A stretch of 64,000 bases of DNA. Source: an uncultured Spirochaetaceae bacterium (GTDB lineage Bacteria; Spirochaetota; Spirochaetia; Sphaerochaetales; Sphaerochaetaceae). The stretch covers positions 1 through 64,000 of the forward strand of contig CALXLD010000024.1 in the NCBI GenBank assembly GCA_944389105.1, written 5' to 3'. Shown here piece after piece: positions 8,301 through 16,475 of the stretch. The notes beneath the pieces were generated by a model. That model worked only from the letters and a program-made list of their open reading frames with translations, had not been told where the DNA came from and ran no database searches. Numbering within the stretch: the first letter of the stretch is position 1; every line of letters begins with the position of its first letter. The position numbers and the translations under genes are program-made.

Positions 8301-8372
8301 GCCTGCATAGCATAATGGATAGTGCATTCCCCTCCGGAGGGAAGGATGGCGGTTCGATTCCGCCTGTGGGTA
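8301..8372 (+). tRNA. tRNA-Arg (anticodon CCG)
   Basis: This 72-nt cloverleaf has a D arm GCATAATGGATAGTGC, an anticodon stem TTCCC/GGGAA around the loop CTCCGGA (anticodon CCG), and a T arm GGCGG-TTCGATT-CCGCC. The acceptor stem (GCCTGCA with TGTGGGT) has three G-T pairs, including position 1-72, so it is weaker than usual. The discriminator is A and CCA is not encoded. The gene is probably functional but could be degenerate. Confidence 0.85.
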
Positions 8373-8420
8373 GTAAAACCTGTCAGATCTGGAAATTTCT
8401 CTGCTATTATTCACATAGAG

Positions 8421-9896
8421 ATGAAAGACAGAACTTACATAGCAATTGACCTTAAATCATTCTATGCATCGGCTGAATGCCGGGCTCGTGGCCTTGATCC
8501 GCTTGATACGAATCTTGTCGTAGCAGATACAAGCCGTACGGATAAGACAATCTGCCTTGCAGTCTCCCCTTCGCTCAAGTCATATGGGATTCCTGGCCGC
8601 TGCCGCCTGTTCGAGGTAAAGGAAAGACTCAGGATAATCAACAGCAGAAGAAAGCATGCAGCTTCGGGAAAATCATGGTTCAGATCGGAATTAGATAGGA
8701 ATCCTGCTCTTCAGGTAGATTATATAGCGGCAAAACCTCGGATGGCTCTCTATATGAAGATAAGTTCGGAAATATATGGAATATATCTCAGCTACATAGC
8801 TCCGGAAGACATACATGTATATTCAATCGATGAAGTATTCATAGATGTTACGGACTATCTTCAGCTTTACCATCTCTCTGCCCGAGGCTTCGCTATGCGC
8901 CTCATACTGTCCGTCCTTGAGAAAACAGGAATAACAGCCACAGCCGGAATAGGACCGAACATGTATCTTGCGAAAGTTGCCATGGATATAATGGCGAAGC
9001 ATATTGAAGCAGATGCAAATGGCGTAAGGATAGCGGAACTGGATGAGATGAGCTACAGGGAAAAGCTATGGGACCATCAGCCGCTTACCGATTTCTGGAG
9101 GGTCGGACAGGGCTATGCAAAGAAGCTCGAAGAACACAGGCTATACACCATGGGGGATATAGCAAGGTGCAGTGAAGTAAATGAGGAGATCCTGTACAGA
9201 TTATTCGGAGTGAACGCAGAGCTTCTTATTGATCATGCCTGGGGATGGGAACCCTGCACTATGAAGGATATAAAGGAGTACAGGCCCGAATCCAGCAGCA
9301 TTGGATCGGGACAGGTACTGCCATCTCCTTATCCATTTGAAAAAGCCCGGATCATCATCAAGGAGATGGCTGATGCACTTTCCCTGAGCCTAGTGGAGAA
9401 AAGGCTGGTAACACAGCAGATAGTCCTGGCCGTCGGATATGATTCAGAGAATATGAAGAAATCATTCACGGGACTTACGAAGCAGGATCACTACGGAAGG
9501 ATTATTCCTAAAGGTGTCCATGGCTCTTTTTCATTCCCTTCTCCTACATCTTCCTCGAAGGAGTTAATAGAAGCCGCAATAGACATATTCAGCAGCATAA
9601 CAGATAGATCGCTCCTTATAAGAAGAGTATATCTGACAGCAATGAAAGTCATAGATGAAGAGACAGCAGGAAAGATGGGGCAAGGTGTCCAGCTGGAGCT
9701 CTTTACAGATATCAGCGAATATGAGGAAAGAAAGGAAATAATGAAAGCTGAAACAGAGAAGGAAAGGAAACTCCAGGATGCTACCCTGCTGATAAAAAAG
9801 AAATACGGCAAGAATGCGCTTCTCCGGGGAATAAGCCTTGAAGATGGTGCAACGGCAAGAGAGCGCAATGAGCAGATTGGAGGTCATAAGGCATGA
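8421..9896 (+). CDS. Y-family (UmuC/UvrX-type) translesion DNA polymerase
   Basis: The 491-residue protein has Y-family motifs: the first catalytic Asp in YIAIDLKSFYASAEC (residues 5-19), the SIDEVFID motif with the catalytic Asp-Glu pair near residue 137, and TAGIGPNMYLAKVAMD near 176-191. A helix-hairpin-helix and a little-finger region follow. It resembles UvrX of SPbeta-type phages more than DinB. The start was moved downstream of the longest frame, because the upstream part would run through the tRNA-Arg gene. It overlaps the next gene by 4 bp (ATGA), as in UvrX-YolD pairs. No LexA-type box was seen. Confidence 0.92.
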   Translation: MKDRTYIAIDLKSFYASAECRARGLDPLDTNLVVADTSRTDKTICLAVSPSLKSYGIPGRCRLFEVKERLRIINSRRKHAASGKSWFRSELDRNPALQVDYIAAKPRMALYMKISSEIYGIYLSYIAPEDIHVYSIDEVFIDVTDYLQLYHLSARGFAMRLILSVLEKTGITATAGIGPNMYLAKVAMDIMAKHIEADANGVRIAELDEMSYREKLWDHQPLTDFWRVGQGYAKKLEEHRLYTMGDIARCSEVNEEILYRLFGVNAELLIDHAWGWEPCTMKDIKEYRPESSSIGSGQVLPSPYPFEKARIIIKEMADALSLSLVEKRLVTQQIVLAVGYDSENMKKSFTGLTKQDHYGRIIPKGVHGSFSFPSPTSSSKELIEAAIDIFSSITDRSLLIRRVYLTAMKVIDEETAGKMGQGVQLELFTDISEYEERKEIMKAETEKERKLQDATLLIKKKYGKNALLRGISLEDGATARERNEQIGGHKA

Positions 9897-10279
9897 GTAA
9901 GTATGATGACATCATAAACCTGCCTCACCATGAATCAAAGACGCACCCAAGGATGCCAAGACCTGACAGAGCTGCACAGTTTTCCCCTTTTGCGGCCCTT
10001 ACAGGATTCGACAGCATCATAAAGGAAAAAGAAGCCGTGGGAGATAAGAGAATCATGCTGGATGAAGAGGCAAAAGCCGAGCTAGACAGGAAACTCAGCA
10101 TGTTTCTGAAAGATGGGAACAGCCCTGCCGTCACTATTACATATTACTGCAATGATGAAGATGCAGAAAAAGGAAGATACCTGAGCATTACCGGAAGAAT
10201 CCGGGAAATAGCAGAGGAAAGAATCATACTTGATACAGGGCATCAGATAATGATTGAGGACATCCTGGACATAGAGTGA
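9893..10279 (+). CDS. YolD-like protein
   Basis: The 128-residue cytoplasmic protein begins with IINLPHHESKTHPRMPRPDRAAQFSPFAAL, the hallmark of YolD-like proteins. A basic/acidic helical region and a C-terminal beta segment follow (YLSITGRIREI). These proteins are encoded next to Y-family polymerases and are thought to act as UmuD-like partners, although the mechanism is not well defined. Translational coupling through the ATGA overlap with the polymerase fits a two-gene mutagenesis operon. A shared terminator hairpin covers the 3' end. Confidence 0.9.
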   Translation: MSKYDDIINLPHHESKTHPRMPRPDRAAQFSPFAALTGFDSIIKEKEAVGDKRIMLDEEAKAELDRKLSMFLKDGNSPAVTITYYCNDEDAEKGRYLSITGRIREIAEERIILDTGHQIMIEDILDIE

Positions 10280-10305
10280 GCCCCACAAAGGGTGAGGCTT
10301 CACTC
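10274..10305. terminator. Bidirectional terminator between yolD-like and FKBP genes
   Basis: GAGTGAGCC (10274-10282) pairs with GGCTTCACTC (10296-10305), with one bulged base. The hairpin sits between convergent genes and overlaps both 3' ends. T-tracts are poor, so strength is uncertain. Confidence 0.45.
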
Positions 10306-11052
10306 ATCAGCATCCTCAACGCTCAGAAGCTCGACATCGAATATGAGAAGAGAATTAGGTCCTATTGAAGCCGGAGCATTAAGACCGTACCCAAGTTCAG
10401 GAGGAATCCAGAATCTGTAGCTGTCACCAGTCCTCATCAAGGACACTCCTTCACGGAAACCTTCAATCATGTTTCTGAGATCGAGCACACTCGGGACACC
10501 CCGCTCATATGAAGAATCAGCGAGTGTACCATCAAGAAGGGTAAGGCTGTAATTCACCGTAACAACAGAGTCCTGGTCTGCCTCTTCTCCGTCCCCTCTT
10601 TCCATTATTTCATACTGCAATCCGGACTCCGTGGTAATCACGCCATTGCGCTGGCCATTGACCTTAAGGAATTCCTCTGCATCCCTCTCATTCTGGCTGC
10701 TTACCTCGTCGAACTGCTGCTGGGCCTGAGCCATGCGTTCCCTCTGGTACATGCTGGCGATTCCATTCATCTCATCCTGCGTGAAGAACGAGGCACCGGA
10801 ACCATAATCAAGAACGCCTCTCGCCACATACTGATAATCGATATTATCCCCATATATGCCCGTCGAAGATGCGAACATATAGCCGAACACGTAGCTGAAA
10901 GCCTCATCAAGATCAACAGGCTCCGAAAGTCCATAGACACTCTCACCTGTCATCTCCGGAATAGCTTCACTCTCTCCAGCTACTGCAATACCTCTGCTGC
11001 ATGAAACGATAAGAACAGCAGAAAATAGCACTAATGCAACTTTCTTCAGCAT
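10300..11052 (-). CDS. FKBP-type peptidyl-prolyl isomerase lipoprotein
   Basis: The 250-residue protein has a lipobox LIVSC at about residues 14-18, so it is anchored in the cell envelope. Residues 45-135 form an FKBP N-terminal dimerisation region (MIP/FkpA style) with a Gln-rich helix. Residues 140-245 form the FKBP domain: TESGLQYEIMERGDG, VTVNYSLTLLDGTLADSSYERG, and the C-terminal PPELGYG. It catalyses proline isomerisation and likely helps fold exported proteins. AGGGAG lies 8 nt before the ATG. Confidence 0.92.
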   Translation of the reverse strand: MLKKVALVLFSAVLIVSCSRGIAVAGESEAIPEMTGESVYGLSEPVDLDEAFSYVFGYMFASSTGIYGDNIDYQYVARGVLDYGSGASFFTQDEMNGIASMYQRERMAQAQQQFDEVSSQNERDAEEFLKVNGQRNGVITTESGLQYEIMERGDGEEADQDSVVTVNYSLTLLDGTLADSSYERGVPSVLDLRNMIEGFREGVSLMRTGDSYRFWIPPELGYGLNAPASIGPNSLLIFDVELLSVEDADE

Positions 11053-11179
11053 TCTAGTCGCTCCCTATATTTCACCATAAAAAGATTAGCTAAAAGATTT
11101 TCAGTAGTAAAGATTAAAAAAAGGCCAAATCAACGCTTGAAATGCAGTTTTCCGCCATTTTTCACAATCAGGCAGCACA

Positions 11180-11204
11180 ATAAAAATATTAATATTATTT
11201 TTAT
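11180..11204. repeat. AT-rich palindrome upstream of the insertion sequence
   Basis: A perfect 9-bp inverted repeat, ATAAAAATA and TATTTTTAT, with a 7-nt loop lies between the FKBP gene and the tnpB element. It may serve as a terminator or be part of the insertion site. Its function is not known. Confidence 0.4.
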
Positions 11205-11262
11205 CCAAATATCAACAAGAAGATTCCATCCTCTACAGGGTGAAGATGAATTGTTAAAAATG

Positions 11263-11291
11263 TTGGCATATATAATCTGATATGATATAAT
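11263..11291 (+). promoter_or_regulatory. Promoter of tnpB
   Basis: TTGGCA (11263-11268), a 17-nt spacer and TATAAT (11286-11291) lie directly before the tnpB ATG at 11297. The predicted start of transcription coincides with the start codon, so the message would be leaderless. Confidence 0.65.
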
Positions 11292-11296
11292 GAATT

Positions 11297-12631
11297 ATGG
11301 ACGAATCAACACGCATCGAGAAGAATAATGCAATCAAGGAGCACGGCAAGGAAACCCGTGCCCGACACGCCTCGATGCGTCCTGTTGCCATTGAAATGAA
11401 GCTTGACCTGAAATGCCTTAGCAGGGCAGAACAGGAAAAGCTCTGGCACTGCTTCACCCAGTGCCGCTAGCTGTGCAATTACCTCATTTCACTTTCAGGT
11501 GACGATTTCAAAACATTCAATACGAGAACAAGAGACATCACATCCCTGGATAAGGAAGGTAATCCTGTTTCACGCTGCCTTACAATGCCTGCAAAGTTCA
11601 TCCAGGCGGTATACTCATCCTTGAAACAGGACATGGCCGCTCTTGCCGCAAAGCGTGAGAAGACAGGAAAGAAGAACGGTAAGCTGAAGTTCAGAAGCGG
11701 ATACAATGCAATAGAGCTTAATCAGTATGGGAACACCCACAGGATTCTCTTTGGCAATGATGGCAACAGGAATGGGAAGTACAGGAATACTGTCCACATA
11801 GCAGGCATCAAGCGGCCCATAAGGGTATTCGGGATGGAACAGATACCCGGTGATGCGGAATATGCCAATGCGAAGCTGATGAAAAGACCGTCAGGGATAT
11901 ACCTACTGCTTACTTGCTATGTGCCAAGGGATGCGAAGCGCGATGGAAAGGAGGAGAAGCCACCGATCGGCCTCGACTTCGGCATAAAGACAACGATAAC
12001 CACCTCCGAAGGAGATAAGTACGATATATCGGTCCGAGAACCGGAACGCCTCAAGGGGCTGCAGAAGAAGCTGGCCCGCCAGAAGAAGGGTTCCAGGGGC
12101 TGGTATGATACGAAACATCTCATCAGGAGAGAATATGAGAAGCTTTGCAACAAACGCAGGGCAAAGGCCAATCAGGTATACCATGACATCGTCACGGGAA
12201 GAAAGCTTATCGTCATGCAGGATGAGAATATCAAAGGATGGCATAAGGGACTGTTTGGAAGGCAGGTGCAGAACTCAGCACTGGGGACGCTGAATGCAAA
12301 GCTCAGTGCAAATCCCAATGTGCTTGTCGTAGACAGGTTCTTCCCGTCGACGAGGATGTGCCTCCGGTGCGGAGTCATCAATGAAGGCATCACGCTTTCT
12401 GACAGGATATTCACCTGCAGATGCGGATACACTGAGGAGCGTGATATGAAAGCTGCAAAGACACTGCTTCTTGCAGGAAAGCATAAACGATCCTGCACGC
12501 TTGCGGGACGCAAGTGTCCTCCGGAGGAGCGGAAGTCAGACTTCGATACCTCGTATGAGATATGGGAGCATTCTGCGAGACGCCCTGAGAAGGGAAAGAG
12601 CCCGGAAGCTCCATCCTCAAGCATCAGCTAA
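11297..12631 (+). pseudogene. tnpB: TnpB RNA-guided nuclease with an in-frame amber codon
   Basis: Read from ATG 11297 the frame has 444 codons and one TAG at codon 58 (11468-11470), inside the conserved sequence QCR-x-LCNYLIS. Everything else is intact. The RuvC triad is D227 (GLDFGIK), E310 (MQDENIKG) and D383 (EERDMKAA), and the zinc finger has C355, C358, C374 and C376. A shorter product could begin at ATG 11585 but would lack the wedge and recognition N-terminus. The TAG is probably a point mutation from a sense codon such as TGG or TAC. Suppression would restore a full nuclease. Confidence 0.85.
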
Positions 12632-12646
12632 GATGGAGTAGTTCAC
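12590..12646 (+). ncRNA. Predicted omega RNA 3' scaffold at the right end
   Basis: In this family the guide RNA overlaps the 3' end of tnpB and ends at the right-end hairpin. The hairpin CTCCATC/GATGGAG and the end TAGTTCAC are visible, and sequence immediately after 12646 would act as the guide. The 5' limit is not known. This is inferred from family knowledge. Confidence 0.45.
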
Positions 12647-12665
12647 CTGACGATCATGGAATCTT

Positions 12666-13037
12666 CTACCGCTTCAGCCTGTCCTTCCCTGCTTTTTCTG
12701 CCCACATTTCTGTATAGAACGAAAAGTATCCGTACCTTCTGAAAAACCCGAAATGGTAGAGGACAGCCCAGAGAAAAGAAGGAAGCCCGATAACAGCAAG
12801 ATAAAGCGGCCCGAGAACGAGACTCTGCCTAGTATGACCATATTCATGGTTCAGCATTGGAAGGGAGGCATTTCCTGGTACAAGACAGAACCAGCCAAGG
12901 GAAATGCCGCTGGAAAGACGCCATTCATAGAACCTTACTCTGCCTATCCGCCTTATCAGGCGGCCCCCAAGAAGCAGACGGAGGATAAACCCCATGGCTA
13001 TCTGAGGGAACTCCCAGACAAACAGCAGAAAGCTCAT
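12666..13037 (-). CDS. Small HEYGH-motif protein
   Basis: The 123-residue protein starts at ATG 13037, which overlaps the stop of the upstream MFS gene as ATGA; the longer open frame upstream is not used. It has hydrophobic stretches and the motif LNHEYGHTRQS near residues 63-73. This contains an HExxH zinc-binding pattern as in metallopeptidases, followed by GPLYLAVIGLPS. Similar short HEYGH proteins occur in many bacteria without assigned function. Whether it is a protease is unproven. It is the last gene of the long minus-strand run. Confidence 0.7.
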   Translation of the reverse strand: MSFLLFVWEFPQIAMGFILRLLLGGRLIRRIGRVRFYEWRLSSGISLGWFCLVPGNASLPMLNHEYGHTRQSLVLGPLYLAVIGLPSFLWAVLYHFGFFRRYGYFSFYTEMWAEKAGKDRLKR

Positions 13038-14182
13038 CTTAGATCCCTTAGAGCAAAAAAGAGTGCATGTAACCCTGCAAGCAGCCCGAATACTATGAAG
13101 ACAATCCTTATATCCAGAATATCTGCAAGAGGAGCCGCAACCAGCAGGCCACAAGGAATTGCAGAGGATGTAACAACTGCAAGAAACGACATAACCCTTC
13201 CCATCATTTCCACCTCACACTCATCCTGTATTTCCGAGTTCATAAAAGCAGTATAGCGAGGAGAGACAAATCCTATAATGGCATTTATCAGCGCATAGAG
13301 CATGAAAAAGGGAGAAAGACCTGCCACGACAAGCATCAATGCATATACGAAAAGGCTTACTGCTATTCCCCGCTTCCTGTTTCCTGTATAGACACCAAAG
13401 GAGAGGACAAGACCTCCCGCAACCATCCCGAAGCTATATGCTGCTTCAGATAATGCCAGAAGCGACTCCCCGCCACCATGAACACGTGCAACGAGAAGAG
13501 GCGTAAGAGCCGCCCCGGGGCTTATGAGGAAAAGCGCGATGAAATGGAAAACAAGCATCTTCCGTATAAGAGAATCCGAGATGGCATATCTGATACCAGA
13601 GGATAACGAAGAAGAGCTAGAGAGGTTCTCAGGAAGATGCAATGGAATCAACGCGCATATTGCAAGCAGCGCGGTAACAGCATCAATTGCCATCAGCCCG
13701 GAAACACCGGCAGCAGGAAGGAGAAGCCCTGCAAGCACGGGAGAAAGAAGCATCACAGCAGAACTGAGCAAGCCTCTCATCCCATTCGCCTTCTCCCTTC
13801 TTCCGTCTTCCGCCATCAGCGCTACAGCAGAGTCCACTGCAGGAGACTGCAGTCCTGAACAAGCAGAGCGGATCGCAAGGGAGATGATGAAAACTGCAAT
13901 GCTATCTCTTCCATATGAGATTGCAAGAATAAGGAATACCGCAACCAATGAAGAAACTGCATCCGAAAGGATGATTACGCTCTTTCTCTTCCTTCCATCA
14001 GAAAGAACACCGGAAAGCAGCATCAAGGCAATCTGCGGAATAAACATGGCAAGAGAAGACAGAAGCAGTACTTTCCCGGAAGAATAATCCAATGTAAGCG
14101 TCCAGATTATCCCGAACTGCGCAATCGAAGAGCCCAGAAGGGAAACTGCCTGCGGAAGGAGAAGAAGCAGCAGCTTACCCAT
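13034..14182 (-). CDS. Major facilitator superfamily transporter
   Basis: The 382-residue inner-membrane protein has about 12 hydrophobic segments. SGVLSDGRKRKSVIILSD (about residues 55-75) is the cytoplasmic loop motif A of MFS carriers, in a variant seen in macrolide-efflux-like (MefA/DHA3) members. The substrate is unknown. ATG 14182 is preferred because it overlaps the fumarase beta stop by only 8 bp and begins directly with the first transmembrane helix; a GTG or ATT further up would add eight residues. It is followed by an ATGA-coupled HEYGH gene. Confidence 0.88.
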   Translation of the reverse strand: MGKLLLLLLPQAVSLLGSSIAQFGIIWTLTLDYSSGKVLLLSSLAMFIPQIALMLLSGVLSDGRKRKSVIILSDAVSSLVAVFLILAISYGRDSIAVFIISLAIRSACSGLQSPAVDSAVALMAEDGRREKANGMRGLLSSAVMLLSPVLAGLLLPAAGVSGLMAIDAVTALLAICALIPLHLPENLSSSSSLSSGIRYAISDSLIRKMLVFHFIALFLISPGAALTPLLVARVHGGGESLLALSEAAYSFGMVAGGLVLSFGVYTGNRKRGIAVSLFVYALMLVVAGLSPFFMLYALINAIIGFVSPRYTAFMNSEIQDECEVEMMGRVMSFLAVVTSSAIPCGLLVAAPLADILDIRIVFIVFGLLAGLHALFFALRDLR

Positions 14183-14693
14183 TGAAAAGATTACCCCGGG
14201 AATCAATTATGCATACTACGGGAAAATCAGAAATCTCAAGTTTCAGAAGAGCTTCAGGGCCAAGTTCAGGATAGGCAATTATCTCCGAGCTTCTTATTCT
14301 GGAAGCATATAAGGCCCCACAGCCTCCATATGCCTGCAGATACAATCCGCCGCATTCCTTTACAGCTTCCCTCACAAGAGGTCCTCTAGGCCCCTTCCCG
14401 ACCATTACCTTCAGCCCTGCTTTCAGGAGAATGGGAGAAAACGGATCCATCCTCGCGCTTGTAGTCGGCCCGGCTGCACCTATGACAAAAGAAGGAGGTG
14501 CGGGACTTGGTCCCATATAATAAATCGCATTCCCCTCAAAATCAAAAGGAGGCTCTCTGTCAATTGCCTCGCAAAGCCTCTTATGGACCTGATCCCTTCC
14601 GACATACAGAGTTCCGGAAAGAAGGACATCATCCCCCGCATTTATAAGCTTAAGCTCTTCCTCTGCATATGGAAGATGAAGGCTCTTCATCAT
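14175..14693 (-). CDS. Class I fumarate hydratase, beta subunit
   Basis: The 172-residue protein matches the C-terminal domain of iron-sulfur fumarases and tartrate dehydratases. Its motifs include GDDVLLSGTLYVGRDQVHKRL (residues 20-40), GPTTSARMDPF near 75-85 and GKGPRG near 99-104. With the alpha subunit it hydrates fumarate to malate. It overlaps the alpha gene by 4 bp (ATGATG) and the MFS gene by 8 bp, so the subunits are translationally coupled. L-tartrate dehydratase is an alternative activity that cannot be excluded. Confidence 0.93.
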   Translation of the reverse strand: MMKSLHLPYAEEELKLINAGDDVLLSGTLYVGRDQVHKRLCEAIDREPPFDFEGNAIYYMGPSPAPPSFVIGAAGPTTSARMDPFSPILLKAGLKVMVGKGPRGPLVREAVKECGGLYLQAYGGCGALYASRIRSSEIIAYPELGPEALLKLEISDFPVVCIIDSRGNLFNG

Positions 14694-15529
14694 ATTTCCC
14701 CCTTTCTGAAGCGTACTACAGCCTTCCGTTCAGCCCAGCAATTCACGGTCATCGCAACAGGCAGACCTGCAATGTGAGTAGGTTCAGTAAGGACGGAGAC
14801 ACCCAGAGCTGTCGGCCTGCCCCCAAGCCCTCCCGGCCCTATATAGAGTTCATTCACTGCCTCAAGGATCCTATTTGAAAGCACTGTATCGTCAGAGCTG
14901 CGGAAAAAGGCTTTTTTTGACAGAAATGCAGCTCTGTCCATAGTTCCTCCGATTCCTATTCCAAGGAATACCGGAGGACATGGTTTACCACCAGCAGCCT
15001 TCATCATCTCGACAACAGCATTCACAACTCCATCTTCCCCAGCTGTAGGATTGAGCATCCTCACCGATGAGCAGTTCTCAGAACCGAATCCCTTGAGAAG
15101 GAAAGACAGCTCAACATCGTCTCCATCTGTAGTTTCATAGAAAATGAAGGCCGGAAGATTAGTACTTGTATTGCTTCTCTTCCTGACAGGATCGGAGACG
15201 ATGCTTTTCCGGAAAAAGCCTTTCTCCGAGGCTTCTGCCGCTCCCGCGAGGATAACTTTCTCGATATTTCCGATGCACGCATCGGAGTTTCTTCCGATTG
15301 AGGCAAGACACCAGAATGCCCCTGTATCCTGGCACATCGGAAGCCCAGTTCTCCCTGCAATCTCAAGATTCTCCTTTATCGCAGAAAGGACACTCAAGCT
15401 TTTTCCGCCTTCCGGTTCTGCATTGAGAATCGCTTCTTCAATCTCCGCAGGAAGCTTTCGTGAAGCATTTATAAGGCTTTCACTTACCCTCTCTGCAGCT
15501 TTCTGCAGCATCCCCCTGTCTTGTATCAT
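14690..15529 (-). CDS. Class I fumarate hydratase, alpha subunit
   Basis: The 279-residue protein is the iron-sulfur-binding N-terminal part of class I fumarase. Recognisable segments are LPMCQDTGAF near residue 64 (first cluster Cys), GFGSENCSSVRML near 148-160 (second Cys), PPVFLGIGIGGTMDRAA near 185-201, and a C-terminal NCWAERKA that supplies the third. It needs an anaerobic or reducing cytoplasm. The gene start lies inside the radical SAM gene; ATG 15529 gives a 50-bp overlap and ATG 15511 a shorter one. Confidence 0.93.
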   Translation of the reverse strand: MIQDRGMLQKAAERVSESLINASRKLPAEIEEAILNAEPEGGKSLSVLSAIKENLEIAGRTGLPMCQDTGAFWCLASIGRNSDACIGNIEKVILAGAAEASEKGFFRKSIVSDPVRKRSNTSTNLPAFIFYETTDGDDVELSFLLKGFGSENCSSVRMLNPTAGEDGVVNAVVEMMKAAGGKPCPPVFLGIGIGGTMDRAAFLSKKAFFRSSDDTVLSNRILEAVNELYIGPGGLGGRPTALGVSVLTEPTHIAGLPVAMTVNCWAERKAVVRFRKGEI

Positions 15530-16475
15530 TACTTTCCATCCTTTCCTCCAGCCTTCTGAGGAATTTTGATTTATCCGGGAAGACTCTTGGAGCCAGCAAT
15601 CTATGATATGGCGTTTCGGAAATCAGCCTTTCAATGATGATATCAGCAGAAAGATGGCGAAGAAAGAGCTCCGTGCTCTCAAGAGTCCTCTCCTCACCCA
15701 TCACCGTACAGACTCCGGAAAGATAATCATCAGCCAAAGCAGTCCCCCCGGTGATATGAAGATTATGGATCTTGACAGCTTCTGCTCCAGAATCATTCAC
15801 AGCTCTGGCTGTCGCGATGAAATCCTCTCGTCCTTCTCCAGGCAATCCCAGAATGATATGCACACAGACTTTCAGGCCATGGTTCTTGATCCTTCTGACT
15901 GCATCCATATACTCAGCAAGACCATGCCCTCTGTTTATGCTTCTCAGCGTATTGTCATTAGCGCTCTGCAGACCCAGCTCAACCCACACATCCCTCTCTT
16001 CCGTTATATAAGACTCCAGAAGATCCAGAACATCCTCACCCACGCAATCCGGGCGTGTAGATACAAGAAGTTCCCTGAACGGAAGAACGGAAAGCCCCTC
16101 ATCATATATCCGCTTTAGGTTTTCCGGATCATCATAGGTATTTGTCCAGGACTGGAACGAAAGGCTGAAAAGCCTGGCTTTATAACGGCGGGAAAGAAAT
16201 TCAGCACCCCTTTCAATCTGCTCTCTGACAGAAAGAAGCCTGGGAAGTATTGTGTCGGCCGTAGCCTTGTCATAGGATGCTGTCCTCCTGAAGCCGGACT
16301 CAGCAACTCTCTGGTAAACTGCTATCGAACCAGTACCATCACAGAATGCACAGCCGCCATGCTTTGTCTTATCACGGTTGGGGCAGGAAAAACCTCCATC
16401 GACACCTATTCTATATACAGCTTCCCCATACTTTTCCCTAAGATATGAGGAATAAGTCTTCCACCTTGAATACAT
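15480..16475 (-). CDS. TIGR01212-family (YhcC-like) radical SAM protein
   Basis: The 331-residue protein has an unusual radical SAM cysteine motif, CPNRDKTKHGGCAFC near residues 30-44, a wider spacing than CxxxCxxC and typical of the YhcC/TIGR01212 family. SFQSWTNTYDD, VSTRPDCV and WVELGLQSANDNTL follow the family pattern, with HIILGLPGEGREDF near residue 208. The reaction is unknown. It overlaps the patatin stop by 1 bp (TAATG) and the fumarase alpha gene by up to 50 bp. Confidence 0.9.
   Translation of the reverse strand: MYSRWKTYSSYLREKYGEAVYRIGVDGGFSCPNRDKTKHGGCAFCDGTGSIAVYQRVAESGFRRTASYDKATADTILPRLLSVREQIERGAEFLSRRYKARLFSLSFQSWTNTYDDPENLKRIYDEGLSVLPFRELLVSTRPDCVGEDVLDLLESYITEERDVWVELGLQSANDNTLRSINRGHGLAEYMDAVRRIKNHGLKVCVHIILGLPGEGREDFIATARAVNDSGAEAVKIHNLHITGGTALADDYLSGVCTVMGEERTLESTELFLRHLSADIIIERLISETPYHRLLAPRVFPDKSKFLRRLEERMESNDTRQGDAAESCREGK

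Larger units (their letters stand above)
11226..12646 (+). mobile_element. IS200/IS605-family (IS1341-type) element carrying only tnpB
   Basis: The element contains a tnpB gene and no tnpA. The right end is defined by a 7-bp inverted repeat CTCCATC (12609-12615) / GATGGAG (12632-12638) followed by TAGTTCAC, a typical right end of this family. The left boundary is not certain; an imperfect hairpin at 11227-11248 may be the left subterminal structure. The element sits just past the 3' end of an 18-kb gene run, so insertion broke no gene. Confidence 0.75.

Noticed and set aside
8322-8420. Upstream extension of the polymerase frame through tRNA-Arg
   Set aside because: It would translate the tRNA gene. 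The Y-family N-terminus begins at 8421.
11297-11470. Amber codon reassignment in this organism
   Set aside because: TAG is used as a natural stop at 283-285 (lipoprotein) and 18655-18657 (fmt), so genome-wide recoding is unlikely. Local suppression is left open.
12753-14087. Long plus-strand frames (12753-13256, 13524-14087) opposite the HEYGH and MFS genes
   Set aside because: The minus-strand genes have transmembrane and family motifs and fit the operon. The plus frames show no family likeness.
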